From Aphrocallistes beatrix (lineage: Eukaryota > Porifera > Hexactinellida > Sceptrulophora > Aphrocallistidae), in the NCBI GenBank assembly GCA_963281255.1, contig OY725493.1:1053550-1117549 (forward strand): 64,000 nt of DNA, read 5' to 3'. Positions 32,952 to 47,900 of this stretch are shown piece after piece. How positions within the stretch are numbered: the first letter of the stretch is position 1; each line of letters starts with the position of its first letter. The notes under the pieces are model-generated. The model had not been told where the DNA came from. It did no database searches and was given only the letters and a program-made list of their open reading frames with translations. The position numbers were made by a program, and so were the translations under genes.

Positions 32952-35900
32952 CTATCTGCTGTATGTTATAAGGTAGCTGGGATATGCCAGTCCGTTGGAG
33001 TAGAGGATGTATATCTGAGATCCACATGTCGTTCCTGCTATAGAGTGATAGCCTGCTGCTGGTCCCTGTATAGAGCCATCAGGTTTCTTAGTCTCTGCAT
33101 ACCCTACAAATACCTGAGCTAGGAACATGCAGTACTCGCCATTTCCTAAATCATAAGCATACCCATCGGAATAAGAGGAGTTAACTGCGAAATATAGCCC
33201 ACTCCCCCACAGCCCTTTCCGAGCGTAATCCATACAGAAACCCACATCGTGTTTGTAGATTCTTTGCGGTTCTGTACCACGCGTGCCGTGAAACAGCGGT
33301 CTAATCATGAGACAGTTTTCTCCGTGTTGACTCACTTGCTGCTTGACATTCCCGCTGAAAGAAGCCCAGCATTTTTTGTTCTTCACCTTCTCTATCGAGA
33401 TTATCTTCGCTCGTGGCATTGTGGCGAAAAAACTTCGCGCTACTGTGAAGAATTCTTCTGTGTCTGTATCCAGTTTAGCAATGTCGAAGTCTTGCACCAT
33501 TGGGACTAAATAACACAGAAATATGGGTGAACACAATTAAGATAGTACGTGAAAATTTCAGGCATTATACATAACAAGCGCGCTTCGCTTGCTTGCACTG
33601 CGCGGCTGGCGGACACTTTGTGTCCGCCGGAGATGCCTTTTGAGCGCCTAGGCTCTGATTAATTTTAGGTAGATACATCTCAAAATACTCCTTTCTTACT
33701 GTTATAATCGATATCACTCGAAAAATCACAAAATTTGTCAATTTTTAAATGTTTGAAGCGTAATGATGACATCACAACAGAGTGATGAGTCATCATCTTT
33801 TGATGATAGTTGAGATCTTTTGATGACATATGTGAGATATATTAATATACACATTCTATTAAAATTTCAGCCTTCTATCACCTAAAATGACTGAGTTATA
33901 GTCGAAAAACTGAAATTTATAATTCTAAAAAAGGACGAGTGTTATCTTAGCAGCGGATTAAGTCACACTTAATCGCTTATAACTCGAAAAGTATTCGTCC
34001 TAGATCAAAAATAATTATACCAGTGGAAAGAAGAGAGTTGGTGTATTTCATTTTTAAGTTTAAAATTTTAAATTTTCACAAAATGAGTTAGCAGTGACAC
34101 ATCAAATTTAGGTCTCAGTTTTTGGTTAACCCGAGCACGTCCAGGAATGTTGAATTGAAAGTGAAAGTTAATTGAAAGTAAACTGAAAATGAAAGTGAAA
34201 GCTGGGTCATTTCTATTTATACCTTTGACCCCAAGTAATCCTCGGGTTAATATCTCATGAAATATTTGTGATAAAAACTTTTCCTTTAACCTTCGCCTGG
34301 CTACGTCTCAAAAGTATAAATATAGAAAACCCCACTTTCATTTTCACTTTCAATGTACTTTCATTTTCACTTTCAACATTCCTAGCCAACCGAGGGTTAA
34401 TTAAACTACGTTTATTTCAGCCTTGGTGTATTTTGTATTTCAAATTTCAAATTAAAATATTAATTTTTGAATGAATTATTAATATTTGAATTTTACATTA
34501 TAATAATGTGTATGTGATGTCACCGGGATTGAATCTATAAAAAAAAACACCCACAGACGGGATGGAAGTGTGCTTCCAAATCTCATAAGTTACCTTAAGC
34601 CACCTTTATTATGGGATACCGACATTTGGTTACACGACAATCCGTTACACGACATTTGGTTACAGACAATTCGTTACATGACAATTCGCTACTGTGACAT
34701 TACGTTACACGACCATTCGTTACACGACATTTCGCTACTAATTTGATTGGTCAATTCTAAACACTTCAAAGTTATTGTTTAAAATCATAGAAAAATTGTT
34801 GAGACAGGCTAAATTCATTGCAGGAGCTCAGCCACCTAAACGTGTAAAGACACAAGCAAACGAATTAGCGCTGAAGAATCTCATCGCTAGTTATTTCTAT
34901 CGCCCTAGGATTGAGTTCCTAAGAGGGGTTGCACATCATTTCGGGATGGATGCTAACTAGATGATTGATGCTAACTAGATGATTGATGCTAACTAGATGA
35001 TTGATGCTAACTAGATGATTGATGTTAACTAGAAGTTTTTGTGTTATTTTTATGATTACTTTACAATATTCTGTGTACTGAAGTATGATTTTAAACAATA
35101 ACTTTGAAGTGTTTAGAATTGACCAATCAAATTAGTAGCGAAATGTCGTGTAACGTAATGTCACAGTAGCGAATTGTCTGTAACCAAATGTCGTGTAACG
35201 GATTGTCGTGTAACCAAATGTCGGTATCCCCTTTATTATACTTAAATAATAAATTCCAGTCCATGTCGTTAAAAGTTATTTTATGATCGAATTGATTGAT
35301 CGTAGCATATAACACACTTTAATTCTTGTTAACAATCAAATTGTAGACTGAAAATAGCAGTATTCAATCATTTATATGAAATAGAATCGTGTGAATGGCA
35401 TTATAAATGAAATACACCAACTCTCTTCTTTCCACTGGTATAATTATTTTTGATCTAGGACGAATACTTTTCGAGTTATAAGCGATTAAGTGTGACTTCG
35501 AATCCGCTGCTAAGATAACACTCGTTAAAAAAAGGTGACAATGACGCCATAATTCCATGATGAGTCGACATTTTGGTCGAGGTCAGAACTTAGTGGAGCC
35601 TTTGCTAAAAGACTCCTCATGCCAAAAATCAGCTTTTTTCAGCTTTTAAATTTAAAAATTGACAAATTTGGTGATTTTTCGTGCGATATCGATTATAAGA
35701 GTAGGACAGACGTATTTAGATATGTTATCTTCTTTATAATTAATCAATGTGACCCCAGGCGCCCAAAGGGCGCCTCCGGTGGACACAAAGTGTCTGCCAG
35801 CCGCGCAGCGCAAGCAAGCGAAGCGCGCTTGTATATATATAAATACAAATTAATCGAGTTTTAATAGTAAGGATGTACTATACTTACACAACAGCCTTTC

Positions 35901-38900
35901 GTTGAGTGAGAGACAGGTCTGATCTATGAATCCTGCATCTCCTTCCTCCAGCATCAAGGATTCCAGACTCGGGTCTCTGTCTTTGGTCCCTTCTTTGAGC
36001 CTATGCAGAATGTTCCTAACCGCTTTGGTTGCGTTTCGTGCCATGTCGAGTGTGAAATGTTCCCTCGGAGTGTAGAAGCCTATTCCTGAAGTCATGCAGG
36101 GGAGGCGTGTCGGCTCATCGAAGTTCATCAGTGGAATTATCAATTCCCGTAGCTTCTCATAAGTCTTTTCTGGTAAACAATTCTTCGTTTGTTCAACGAG
36201 AATGCTCAGATTCCTTTCAAAGTAGAGATCGAAATCACATCCTCCACACAAGTGCAGGGTAGCGATGAGTGACTTCATGGTAGCCTCGAAGCAGAGAAAA
36301 CAGGATTGCGGGGGAAATACGGTAGATTCCTCGGCTGACTTCTTGCTCAGCCGCATGGCAGCTCTCAGATCGCACTGAGCAGTTGTTATCCAGAGCTTAG
36401 CTGCTCCTATGTCCGGTCGATTCTTGCCAACTCCCGGCCGAGGGGTAAGTGGTTGCACTGGTATGTGCTGAGTCAGATTGAGTAGTGTCACTGGGCCTGG
36501 AGGGATATGATAGGTAGGCGCGGGAGTTGGATTGACTGTGGGAGGTAACGCTGGGTTGATGGTGGGAGGAGGTATAGGAACTGGAGGTGTGTAGGCTTGA
36601 GGTACTGTAATTTGATCCAAAAATGGACATTGGTTGATGTCCATTTGGTCTAATACCGTCATGATGTCGTTTAGTCCTGAAGAAAAGCAAATCTGGAGTA
36701 CATTTATAGTTCTGGAATAAATGTTTGCTAAGAAAGAGTTGATTTCTCGCGCAACGAATGTCGGCAAGATGACCAGGGTAGAGAGACTTATGTCGATGTA
36801 GAGTATCTTATTAGTGCGATCAATGAAACAGCGGAGAGCTTGAGCAATGTCGTGACAGATTTGTGTTCGTTCATCCTTCAGCTCAATGTGGATCTGTTTT
36901 ACAGCTTTTGCTGTCAAACTTTTGATTGCGTCCAGAACGAGTACGTACCCTTCAGTTGAAGGATAGTCGTCCGGATTCTCGCTGTAGTAAATCTTCCCGT
37001 CTTTGATTTTGAGATACAAAATGTTTTTATTCGTCTCGTGATAATACAACCTCATTAAGCATCTGTGGAACAATGGGGATTGGAGGGTCTCTGTGTAATG
37101 GTTAGATTGCCCATGTCCTGTTACTACGTGCTGCAAGGTGGTTGCTGATAGGCTGGGGGTGAATATCTCACTAAGATTCTTTATCTGTAACTGCACTGGT
37201 GGAATTCCAGAGCCGTTCTGGTCTGGTGGAAGAGTTTTGAGAATGTTTATTCCAAAACTATCCTTTCTGATTATGGCCAGTAGAGACGTGTTATCTGCAT
37301 ACAAGACGTCCTTGCAAGGACGGAGTGTGAGCTTGTCATCGTCAGTCAGTACGTAGGTATGCTCGGGGTCTAACAGCTCTGTCGGCGGAATTATTCTCAA
37401 CACCTTTATTAATGCGGAGAATGCTTTCTGAGCCGATTCTTTCAAAGATGTAGTGTCCAATGGACTACTTGCATCCGCGGATTCGTATATAAGCTTTAAA
37501 ACTTCCGCGAAATGTTGATAAGTTGGACTTGTTTGAACTCCGATTTGTTCTAGGAATGCAGTGTACTTTAAAAGGGTAGTGGGAACTTTCAGTAAATAAG
37601 GAGGGATCTCTTCTTCGATATTAAATACTAAATTCATCGGATCGAGCAACGTTCCTTGATTGAAGATACAAGTAAAAGTTATCATTTCTGGATCAAACTC
37701 TGTTTCTTGCTGCAAAAATGCATACGAGTCGTAAAAAAGTTGTTGATGTTCCACCATATCTTGGCTTGATAGGTCTCGACATTGCTGCGATAACTTTTCT
37801 AAATGTTTTACCACTGAACTCAACTTTGGCTTGGAAATAATTCTGAGATGTCCCTTGAGGTAATCAGGAATGTCAGATATGATGCTAGGGAATATATAAC
37901 ACATCATCCCACATGCTGACATGTTCTCGTGAGGTAGAGCTGAACGGAAATCTCCTAATTTCTCCTTAAATTCTAAAGTGCTTCCAGTAATATTTAGGAT
38001 CTTCTTCATCGGAATAAAAGGAATCTCAGCTATGGCATTTAAAAGTAGAATATTAGTGGGCTGAGAGCATAATGCCAATTGGGATCCAACAAAATCGACG
38101 AATATTTTTAGGAATGCTTCAATTTTCACTTTATCATCTAATTTCACGTCTGCAATAAGAACAGCACAATCTTTCAGGATTGGCAACGTTACCCCTTGAT
38201 TGAATCCGATTTCATTAAGCACTCCAATAAGCACAGGGTCTTCACCCCATTCATTAGCGAGTAGATATTCGCTCAGACATAGTCTGAACAGCTCAACGGA
38301 AGGAGAGTAAAGTTTATCAGCAGTTACCCGTTCTTCTAAAGAATTAGCTTTGCAAATAAAAGCTACACTTTTTAGTTGATTGATTAGTTTCGCTCGCGTT
38401 GCTCGATCAACTTTAGAGATTGAAAGAAGATATTTTTTCTGTTTTTTAACGGTCAATTTATCTAAACGAGGAATTATGTATTCAGAAACGAACGTTCCTG
38501 TATCAACTAGTTGTAACCCCATCATCTCACAGACACGCTTAATTAGCTCGACGGGGTTTCCTTTCTCAGGATCTCCAGAGAAAACGCCAATACCTTCAGC
38601 TTCCAATGCATTGAGCTCTTCTTTAGCAATCTTGAAGTTGTGCTCATTAACGTAGCACACTTCGAAGCTAGAAATAGATTTCAACTTTCCATTGTTGGTT
38701 AAAAATATTCTCAGTTCGGATAATACTGCAGCATCTTCCGCACTTATCTCAATAAGGACAGAAAGTAATTTCTTCAGATGTCCTGCATCTTTAACGATCA
38801 ATTCCGCTTTGGGCGAATGACTGTTTCTTAAACAGCCCATAATGTCGAAGACTGTACTCTTATCTGTTTTTGAAATAGAATGTGTGTTCAAAAATGTTAC

Positions 38901-41900
38901 TATTAGTTTCTGGATGTCAGGAAGAACTTGGTCTTTAAAATATTCGAGATTTAAGAATGGGCAATCAAGGGATTTAAAAGCGTTATGCAAACTCCTATCG
39001 TTGTTATATAACTCCTCGCTAGCTATACTGCTTAGAGCACTAATCGAATACTTGTAGAAGGATTTTGAATTCTCAACTTCTCCTCGATGGCACACTGGTA
39101 CTAGGATAAAATCCCCGAACAACTCCATGATCTGATCAATACCTTTGCATTCCTTGATTGCGAACTGCCAGAATAGCAGGCAGCTATCTTTAGTGAAGGA
39201 CTCATCCACTTCTAAATTCTCAGCTAAGAAGTTAGCGTCGAGTGGTTTTAAGAAACTGAGCTCTTCAAGAATCTTAACTAATCTTATAGGGAACTCCGTA
39301 TGGATGAAATGCGAAGAACACTGGGGCAAGAGGGTAGAATATCTTGACAGAAATGTGTCGTCGTGTGGCATAAAACTCGACAGAATCTGGTCAGAATCGA
39401 TCTTTAACGGAAGTCCAGTAATGGTTTTTAACTGTTCCCTGTTTCCTTCCAATAAAACATACTTGAGTAGTAAAACAACTTCTTCGTAGTGAAGCACTGA
39501 ATTTTGCAGTTCGCATGGGAATTCTGAATCTCGAACTAATGAGTCCTTATTGCAAACCAGAAATTCCGCAAGGTGAATTGGTTCTAGCGTCTGGTACTCT
39601 AGATCTAGAGACTTTAAGTTGGTGGATATGGTATCGGGAGCACAGGTAAGAGGATACCGAATCTTGTTTAGAATTGAATATAGTTTGTCTAGCTGTTCAT
39701 TACCAGGAAATATTTTGAAGATTCCTTGATTTTCACCCACAAATGGGTGCAAACTCTCACAATCCATGTCATTATTAGCTAGTATGCATACTCCAGACTG
39801 ATGCAGCAAGTTGTACACTCCTCTACTGATCATCTGCATGAAGGAAGCATTGCTGTTGCTTTCTGGAAAACTGATCTTTGGAAATAAAGAATAAAACCAT
39901 TTGTAATATACTTCTGCTTTAACGTTAGTATCAAGTAGGGATATGTCACTCAGATCTGTTAGCAGTTTGCAAAAAAGAGGCACGAGTACGTTTTCAATCA
40001 CAGCCACATGCCAATCGTATTGCCACGAGCTTTCACTAAACTTTAAAAATTGCCTGTGTGGGTCGACAATAAGAGGTGCGTTGATGTGTATCGGGAAATT
40101 GAATGAAGTTCCAATGGGGAGGTAGCAGAATATATATGAAAGAAAACGCTTTGTTCCTTTCGAGATCTTTGAAATGTCCAGAGCAAGGTTGCCGAACATC
40201 TTTCTGAGTTTCTCCGTCTCAATCTTATCCTTAAACTTTTCGTGATCAGGAAAGCTTTCAACGGGCCCCTCGTGGTTATAGCAGAGCCATTCATTTTCTT
40301 CTTCCTTTAGTTTGATCTTTTCGTTACCGGACTCCTCTCTCTGGTGTGAAGTATCTGGAGACCTCACCTCGTTAGTTGGTCTGCTCGGATTAGGCTTAGA
40401 TATGATCCAAGTTTTCGAGGACAATTTTTTCAAAGTCACTGAAACGTCTCTGAGGTATTGATTCGGACCGAATGAACGAATTGTTTGTGGAATGTTCGAA
40501 TGTACACAAGACTCACTTCTTAAAGACAGCTTAGGAAACACCTTTCCATCTTTATCAATAGACAGTACATCAATTCTCTTAATATGCTTCAAAAATATCA
40601 AAATTCTTCGTGCGTGATTCAGAAAATCGTAGAGTATATTTTCGGTGGCTATTATTATATCAGATTTTTTGGCTGTTAGTGGTAAACGGAAGAGAGAATA
40701 AGAACTTTTATTTCTCAAGTTGGTTAGCGTGTGACGGAACTCCTCATTTTGAGTTATTGGAGCGATGTCGTAAGGTTCCAGTTGATCTTTAAACACTCCT
40801 CTCTTGTCATCTCGAATTATTATCTTCTTCCCTGGCAACTGGTATTTATTTGGGATATTCAAGTATTCCCTATAGGGATCAAATATGCAAAGAGTAGAGG
40901 AGTCAACGCCCGCTGTAGAGGTGAGAAGGCAGGGAGAGCGAGTAAGGTGGTACACCGAATTGAAACCGATTCCGAATCGCCCGATGGTTTGCAGACTCCT
41001 CTTACCGCCAATGCCCACCTTTTGTATGCCTTCGATATCCCTCTCAGTAAATGGCTGGTTGTTATAGACGAGGAGAGAAGGTGTGGACTGCAAGCTCTGC
41101 CATCGTTTATGTGTGTCAGATGGGAAGCAAAGGTGTTTAGAAGGGTACTTCTTAAAGTCAAGAATAAAAGCTATTTCTGTAGCCTTCGCGTCCTCAGCAT
41201 TTTGAAGAAGCTCATTGAGAATGGTGACGTCACAGTTTATTTGAGATTTAATATTTTCAATACGATCTTTAATATCTTCGTTTGGTCCGAAATCCTCCAT
41301 TTCGATTCCATCGATTGATTCATCTTCAAAATATGTGCTTCGCTTGCTCTTCGCACCTAAGCGATGAGACACGATAGGGGGAATTGAGTGGTGTACAAGA
41401 TCCTGTCGATCCTCTTCCAAGAATGAGCTCTCCATCCATTCAATATCGTTTCGAAACAAATCATGGGCTGGATGGAGACATTTGTCTTCGGAGATTAGTG
41501 TAGCATCCTCAGGCTGAGTTTCTGTTCTATCATTAACGTAATGCTCCCCAATTATCTCGTTGATCAGTCTTACAGCTAATGTGAAATCGTTCTCATCTAG
41601 AACTTCTCCTTCATAACCAATTCTCATAGTATTAAGAATCTCAAGTGCCTCTTTATAGTCCAAACTCTGATTCATGCCCATGAATTTGAAAAAGTAGCTA
41701 ACATTGCACTTCGAATCGTTCGGAATCATATCTGGGTAAGGGAATGATATCAGGTACTTGCTATTAAACCTGAGGAAGTCTGACGTCATCCTCACCATCG
41801 AGATGGGGTAGAATTCCTTATAGGGAGGGTGCCAAATCCAAGGTTTGTTCTGGAGAGAGTCTTTTATATGTTTTTGCTTTTCCTCGATTGGAAAATCTTT

Positions 41901-44900
41901 CTTTTCAGAAACGAATTTTTCTAAATCTGGTTTTGGGAAACAATAATCAGCTAGCCATCTGAAAACTTTTTTAATCCTATCATCGAATTCTTTATCTGAA
42001 TCCTCATAGTCCTTAATCTCGTCTTGCTTGCTACTCATCACCTCTAACAGTTCTAGTAGCATCTCAGGATCTTCCACGCGACTCTCAATTTTCAGTGATA
42101 TCAATGCCTGTGTAAGTCCGTTGACATCTTTTTCTACAGCGAAATATTTGTGCGTGATAACATGACGGCAGTAGTAAGAGAAACACTGTTGAGGAGCCAC
42201 CAGTCTCTCCTCTGCACATCCCAGATGAGTAAATAGAGGATCTCTCCAGACGGGTATAAAAGGAAGTGATCTGATCGAATCTGGTATTTCGCTTGTCAAA
42301 TCATTTAAATATTTGAGTAGAACCATTGCATGTTTTTTTCCTTCTTCTGCATTTTCACTGTAGATTATCTGTGCAACCTCGCAACGATCAATCAGATCTT
42401 CCTCTGGGAGATGTTCCTTCAAAACTCCTAGCCTCACCAGAAGATATTGAGTTGAAGAGAACAATTCGTTGAAATCTTTGTGTGGGAGCCGTTTATCGTC
42501 AGGATAGTAGATAGAGGAGAATCTTGATTCTGGGTGGATGACTTCACAGGGCTTCCTAAGCACTGGGTTGATATCTCCGCATGGAATGAATTCCAGCTGG
42601 CATAATGGTGACTTCTCAGTACCAGCTCCGCGAAGGAAATTTTCGTTGGATCCTAACAAATTGGTAACAACTAATTTCAAATCCTCCAAGCTCTCATTCT
42701 TGATCTCCTCTAGGCTAGGGAATATCAGCTCAACACATAATCTTTTAAAGTCATAAGTGTTAGTAGCATCTTTGAATAATGTTTTGAAAAAAGGTTTGGA
42801 GATTAAGTTCGATGGCATATCAACAAGATACACGCCCTCCTGAGCTGCAAGTTTGTGTATGAAATCAATGAACTCTTTGGAAATTGAGTGTACATTTAAG
42901 AAAGATGACTCTTGAAATGTAAGCCATTTTCTAGGATGAAGAGTACATGGGAAAAGAGGGGCGTTTGAATTGAGTATTTTTTTCGCAGTTCTCTCGGGAT
43001 ACTTAGTCCAAGGTTCAGATTCAGAACTTGACAACGGCCAAAAAGAATAATACTTTTCTAATTGTTTATCCGTGAGAGATCCATCACTGGTGTCAGATGT
43101 AATTTCACTCGAGATTTTCATTAGTAAGGTAATGAGAGCGTTCGGGAGTGCATCATTGATGAGGGAGATGTTCCACTGAGTAAGATGGCCATTGCTGTCT
43201 GTAACGTGCAGTTCTGTGCGGTATGCGTTTAAATGGAAGTATCCATTAATATGCATATTGTAAGGGGACTTCTGTGGGATGGGGAGGAAGCAGAATAGCT
43301 TGTACTCTTCTTTCTTGCTCCTCTGTGCCTGACTCCCTTCAAGATCTACTAATAGCACTCGTCTGGGTATAGCTACTGATGAAATTGGGAGTACGGATGC
43401 CTCTCTCAGTTCTTTAAACTCTCTGATCACTTCAACGCACTCTCCAGTGCCTGATGCATGGGCCAGGATGTACTCCTCGCGACTCTTCTCACCGCTTAAA
43501 TCTTTCTCTATTTCTATGACTTCAATAGCTGTTACATGATCACCCTGATTTAATTGCTCGAAGTGTTCCTTGTGTTCGATTAAAAATGAACTGGAATAAG
43601 GCTTGTTTTTAAAGGTCTTATTCACTTTACAAATTTGTTTAATTTCTCCTCCTACTTCTCGGCGTTCATAAACCTCAATGTTTTCAACGTGTTGTAGGAA
43701 AAATATTACTTGTTCGATCATAGCCAAAAAGGACTTCTGTAAATTTTCTATTTTAGTTGCGGAATCAAATATTCCAGCTGGATTTATTTGTGTTTCATAC
43801 TTCGAAGTGCGAAATGGGAATCGAAATAAAGTTCCATCATACGGGTGACTGCTAAACACGTTGCAATCGAATATATTATAGACGGAGAATTGGTCAGAAT
43901 AGCACTCCTGTAGAATCGCTCCATTCTCTGTGTAGTCAATTGAAAGACCAGGTTCATCTGAGAAATAGTGAGGATCAAGGATGTGGATAAAATTCCTACT
44001 CACAAAGCTAGGAATATCAGTCAGATGGTAGACCGTGTTAAAACCCAGCCCGAAACGGCCAATCTTGGTAGTATCGTCTTTCTTTGTCTCTCCAGCAATT
44101 TCTAAGATATTTTTGAAATCGTCGTTTGAAAAGGTTTTGTCATTATACACATAGAGACTTGGTCCTTGGCACAATTCCATTTTCTCATTTATGAGACTTT
44201 CGCTGTTGTGACAAGAATAATCAAACAGAAATTTCACTGTCTTCGCTTTTGCGTCATCGCTATTCTGCAATAGCTCCTTGAAAACTTCTTCGGTAGCCTC
44301 GTATCTGTTCACAATGTCCTTGAGACGTTTGACTAAAGACTCTCGCTGTCCTTTACTGGCGTATTTGAACTTAAACTTGCTACTAACTACCTTTATGCTG
44401 GAGCTTAGGCTGATCGCCCCCAGCTTAGAAGCGGTAGGGTTGGGGATTTGAGGATGAACGAAAAAGTATGGCTCTCCATTGATTTTAACTTCTCTCTGGT
44501 AATCCCCTTTCTCCTTCCACTTCAGATCATAAAACACACATTTTGAAGATTTGTGAATAAAACCGTCCTCTCCGAGTAGGAAAGCATCATATATATCCTG
44601 AAACTTGGCGAACTCTTCTATGATTTTGATTGCAATCGCTTCATCAGAAGAATCGAGACAAGTTTGTTCAGTTCCACACTTGAGAGATAATTCTGACAAT
44701 ACTCCGTAGCACTGGTCTTGAGTTAGAGTTTTATTAATCTTAATTTCAGAAAAGAATCTTTTCAGTTTCGTGTCCTTTATACTGTAAAACTGTTGTAGCG
44801 TGTGTATGTAAGGTGAGAAAGACCTATCTTGGCTAATAATTACATTTTCTGTGCTAACAAAGCCAAATTCTGGAACATACATACACTCTTTGATTATTGT

Positions 44901-47900
44901 TTCCGTGATGTGCTCTCCCTCATTGTCCATTCTTCGTGCCAATTCTTTGTAAATATTAACCATTTTAGTTAACAGATCTTCTGGAGATTTTCGTAAACTT
45001 TCATAGCTATCTTTAGATGCGATTATTTCATCGAGTATGGCATCCGTTTCAATAGCGCCTATGCTCGTTGGAGAAATGTTCAGTATCCGCAGTGCTTTTT
45101 CATGTTGGCATGTGTCTTCAGATAATATTGGTTGCTGTAACCCCAAAAAATATCTCAGTGAATACAGAGTGGCTTGTTTCGGAGGTGTTAGAGTGGGTTG
45201 CTGTGCGATGACCATTGGATAGACTGCAGCAGAGAGTGTAGGCAGGAAAGGTTGGGATGATAGATTGGATCTTAATTCTTCAATTTCTTGATTTGAGAAG
45301 GCACTCTGATTCAAATAAACAAGTAATTTATTAGCGAGCTCAAAATCAACTTCTTCAGTGATCTTGTTAACTCGCTCTAGCAGATCTTTGAGTGGCAGTT
45401 TGTCATAGACTAATTTGAAGGTTCTCTTCAAGACAGCATAGCAGCTAGAGTCAGGGTTGAACAGAGGTTCATGACAGAAAGAGGCCGGAAATCTGTTTTC
45501 TCCAGGTTCATACATATCAGACAACATTCTATTATTTGGATCAATAACCATTGAAGGTATCCTCATCACATCGCTACAGGGAATACATGGGGTCGTGGAA
45601 ATTAGATCGAAGAGACCGTCAACATTAGAATAAGAAGTGATGAGACCGGGTAGTAGCTCCACCAGTAAACTATGGGACATGTTGGACAGTGAATTAAAGA
45701 AAATTTCAACAAATTTGGTGGTGTCCATTATCCTCTGTGCATTTGCGTTTTGTAACAAGAGATGTATAAGTCCGCTGGATTTGTACAGCTCTGAGGGTAT
45801 AAAAGCAAGCTTGTAGCCCAATCCGATCAAAAACTCCTTAATAGATTGTAGATATTTGTCACTATAGAAGCGTGAATCAATATTACTCTGCAAATCTAAC
45901 TCGTTTAAAACGATTATTTCACTGAAGCTGCTCCAGTGAGATCCATCTGATGCAGTGATAGGAAATACACATGAACTCTCCTCCATTACTTCTTCTGTTA
46001 TTTGTGTACAAAAAGATGCCCAAATCGGGTCAACGCACATTTCTTTCCCAAATACATTATATAGTAGCTGGCAGTAGACGTCTATATCTTCAGATTTGTT
46101 CCGAAACCTTTCTGCCAGGTTAGTAAATAATGTAACAACCGAATTTGTTAGGTTTAACGAAATCATAATGGAATTCCAATTGGTTTTGTAATCTTTTGCT
46201 TGATTGTAATGGAGACTCATTTTGTCGTTGGACAATTCAAACATTCCATGACAATGATACGGCAATTGTAAAGGGATTTGGAGAGGATGGTAGGAGAATA
46301 GTCCGGACTTGTTACACTGCAAATCTAGTTTTGCTGTCTTCTCTAGATTAAAGGCGACTGCAGTAAATGGAGCATGGATAGGAACCTGTTGGTCTCTCAT
46401 AGTTCTGATAATATCAACGAAATCTCTGCCTCCGGTGGAGTAGCACATCAACCAGCGTTTCTGACCCGGGTTACTTGAAGATGTGATACTGCATTCAGGA
46501 GTAGCCTTTTCATAGTCTGTAGCTTTCCCCTGAAGACTCTCTTCTAAATTCTTTCTGCTTCTGCTAATGAAAGATTGACTCACTCCATTTGATATCTCTT
46601 TCCTTACCCAGAACGTTCGCTTCATACAATCACCTGCATTCGTGAATATATTAGCATTTAGTTTATACATCTCAATGAGAACTAAGTTCTGAGTGAATAG
46701 GAGCATGTCTTCAATATTTTTCATGAATTCTGTCTGCAACAATTCAATCGCATCTTCCTGGTTATAAGATGCAACAGAGAGCAGAGACTTCAAGTCTCTC
46801 GGACGGAGAGGAATGCGGAATAGAGTCGATTGGTAGAATTCATTCTCCAGCATTTTACAGCCGAATATATTTTGATACGGTTCGAGCTGGTCCTTGTAAC
46901 ATTTGACGAATTTCTCCCTGCAGAAGTTGATCGTACAAGCAGTATTCTGCTTGTCTGTCTGCTTAACGTACTCGCCATGTGGATCGAGGATGCAGAGTCT
47001 GTCTCCACTGACAAAGCTCGGAAGGTCTGTCACACGAAACACCGAACAAAATCCAACACCATTCCTCCCTATTTTCGTCACATCATCAGCTTTTCCGTAT
47101 CCCCCAACAGATAGGATATTTTCGAAGTCGCCATTGTCCATAGTCTTGTTGTTGTAGAACCATATTGCAGGGCCTTGCCAATGGTGCAGATTATGCGAAA
47201 GCAAAGAGGCCTTTTCAGCGTCCGTATGACTCGGATGCGAACGGAAATCAAACAAAATTTTCATTTCACTTGCGCCAGCGTCATCGCTGTTCTGAATCAT
47301 TTCTCTGAGAAGTCCTAATTCGTCAGTGTAACCTTCCATGATACTTTTGATCCTGTGGATGACGGGCGTGCGTACATCAGCTGACTGATACTCAGTATTC
47401 GTCACTACGCGATCATAGAAATTAGTAATGCCTAGGCTATAGGCTGTCTCTCTAGTGATGCCCTCGTGTGTGAAAATGAATGAATACTCTGAGCACATTT
47501 GAGTACGATTCAACCATTTTTCATCTGTGAATACCAGCAGTTCGTGGTCTGAAACATACAATATGTCGTCATGTCCTGGTACGTAGATGGTATAGCCGTT
47601 AAGATTATTACTGGCTATCGCTGCTAAAATATTCAGTACAATCTTCATGTCTGACTGAGTCACTGGCTGTCCATGAGATTTGGTGTATATGTCGCTTAGA
47701 ATAGTACAGTACTGATCCACCGTTGGTATAGATGGCATACCCATTGCGTTGAATAGATTGATGCATTTGTAGTTCAGATCAGAGCACGAGTAAACATAAG
47801 GTCGCATATCGAATTGCGTTGTTTCAGCTAGGAGGGATACTGCAACGAATTCTCTCCTCTCTTCGATCAGAACAAAACAAGGGTTCAGATCTTCAAAGGG

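Larger units (their letters stand above)
33574..35832. mobile_element. Large element with long terminal inverted repeats in the last intron of the sacsin-PARP gene
   Basis: The left arm begins ACAAGCGCGCTTCGCTTGCT and the right arm ends in its inverse. The arms match on and off for about 500 bases, including ATCGAT, a stretch around CTTAGCAGCGGATT, and ATAATTATACCAGTGGAAAG near 34010 and 35440. The centre holds two younger insertions, at 34122-34402 and 34613-35230. Flanks are TA-rich and no clear target duplication can be chosen. No transposase ORF remains, so the superfamily is open. Confidence 0.8.

Noticed and set aside
33498-33536. Separate small PARP gene starting at the ATG near 33500 or at 33536
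   Set aside because: Residues upstream of the ATG at 33500 include an acceptor-like TTATTTAG, and the phase matches the sacsin-like donor exactly. A separate gene cannot be fully excluded without transcripts.
34775-34960. Small ORF of 61 residues
   Set aside because: It sits between the arms of the nested GGGATAC element and runs into an 18-bp tandem repeat; no family pattern is visible.
34945-35030. CRISPR-like or regulatory array
   Set aside because: Five head-to-tail copies of an 18-bp unit with no spacers; it is a plain tandem repeat within a transposon.
36397-36690. Minus-strand ORF rich in Ser and Thr
   Set aside because: It is another frame of the proline-rich linker before HEPN in the sacsin-like protein.
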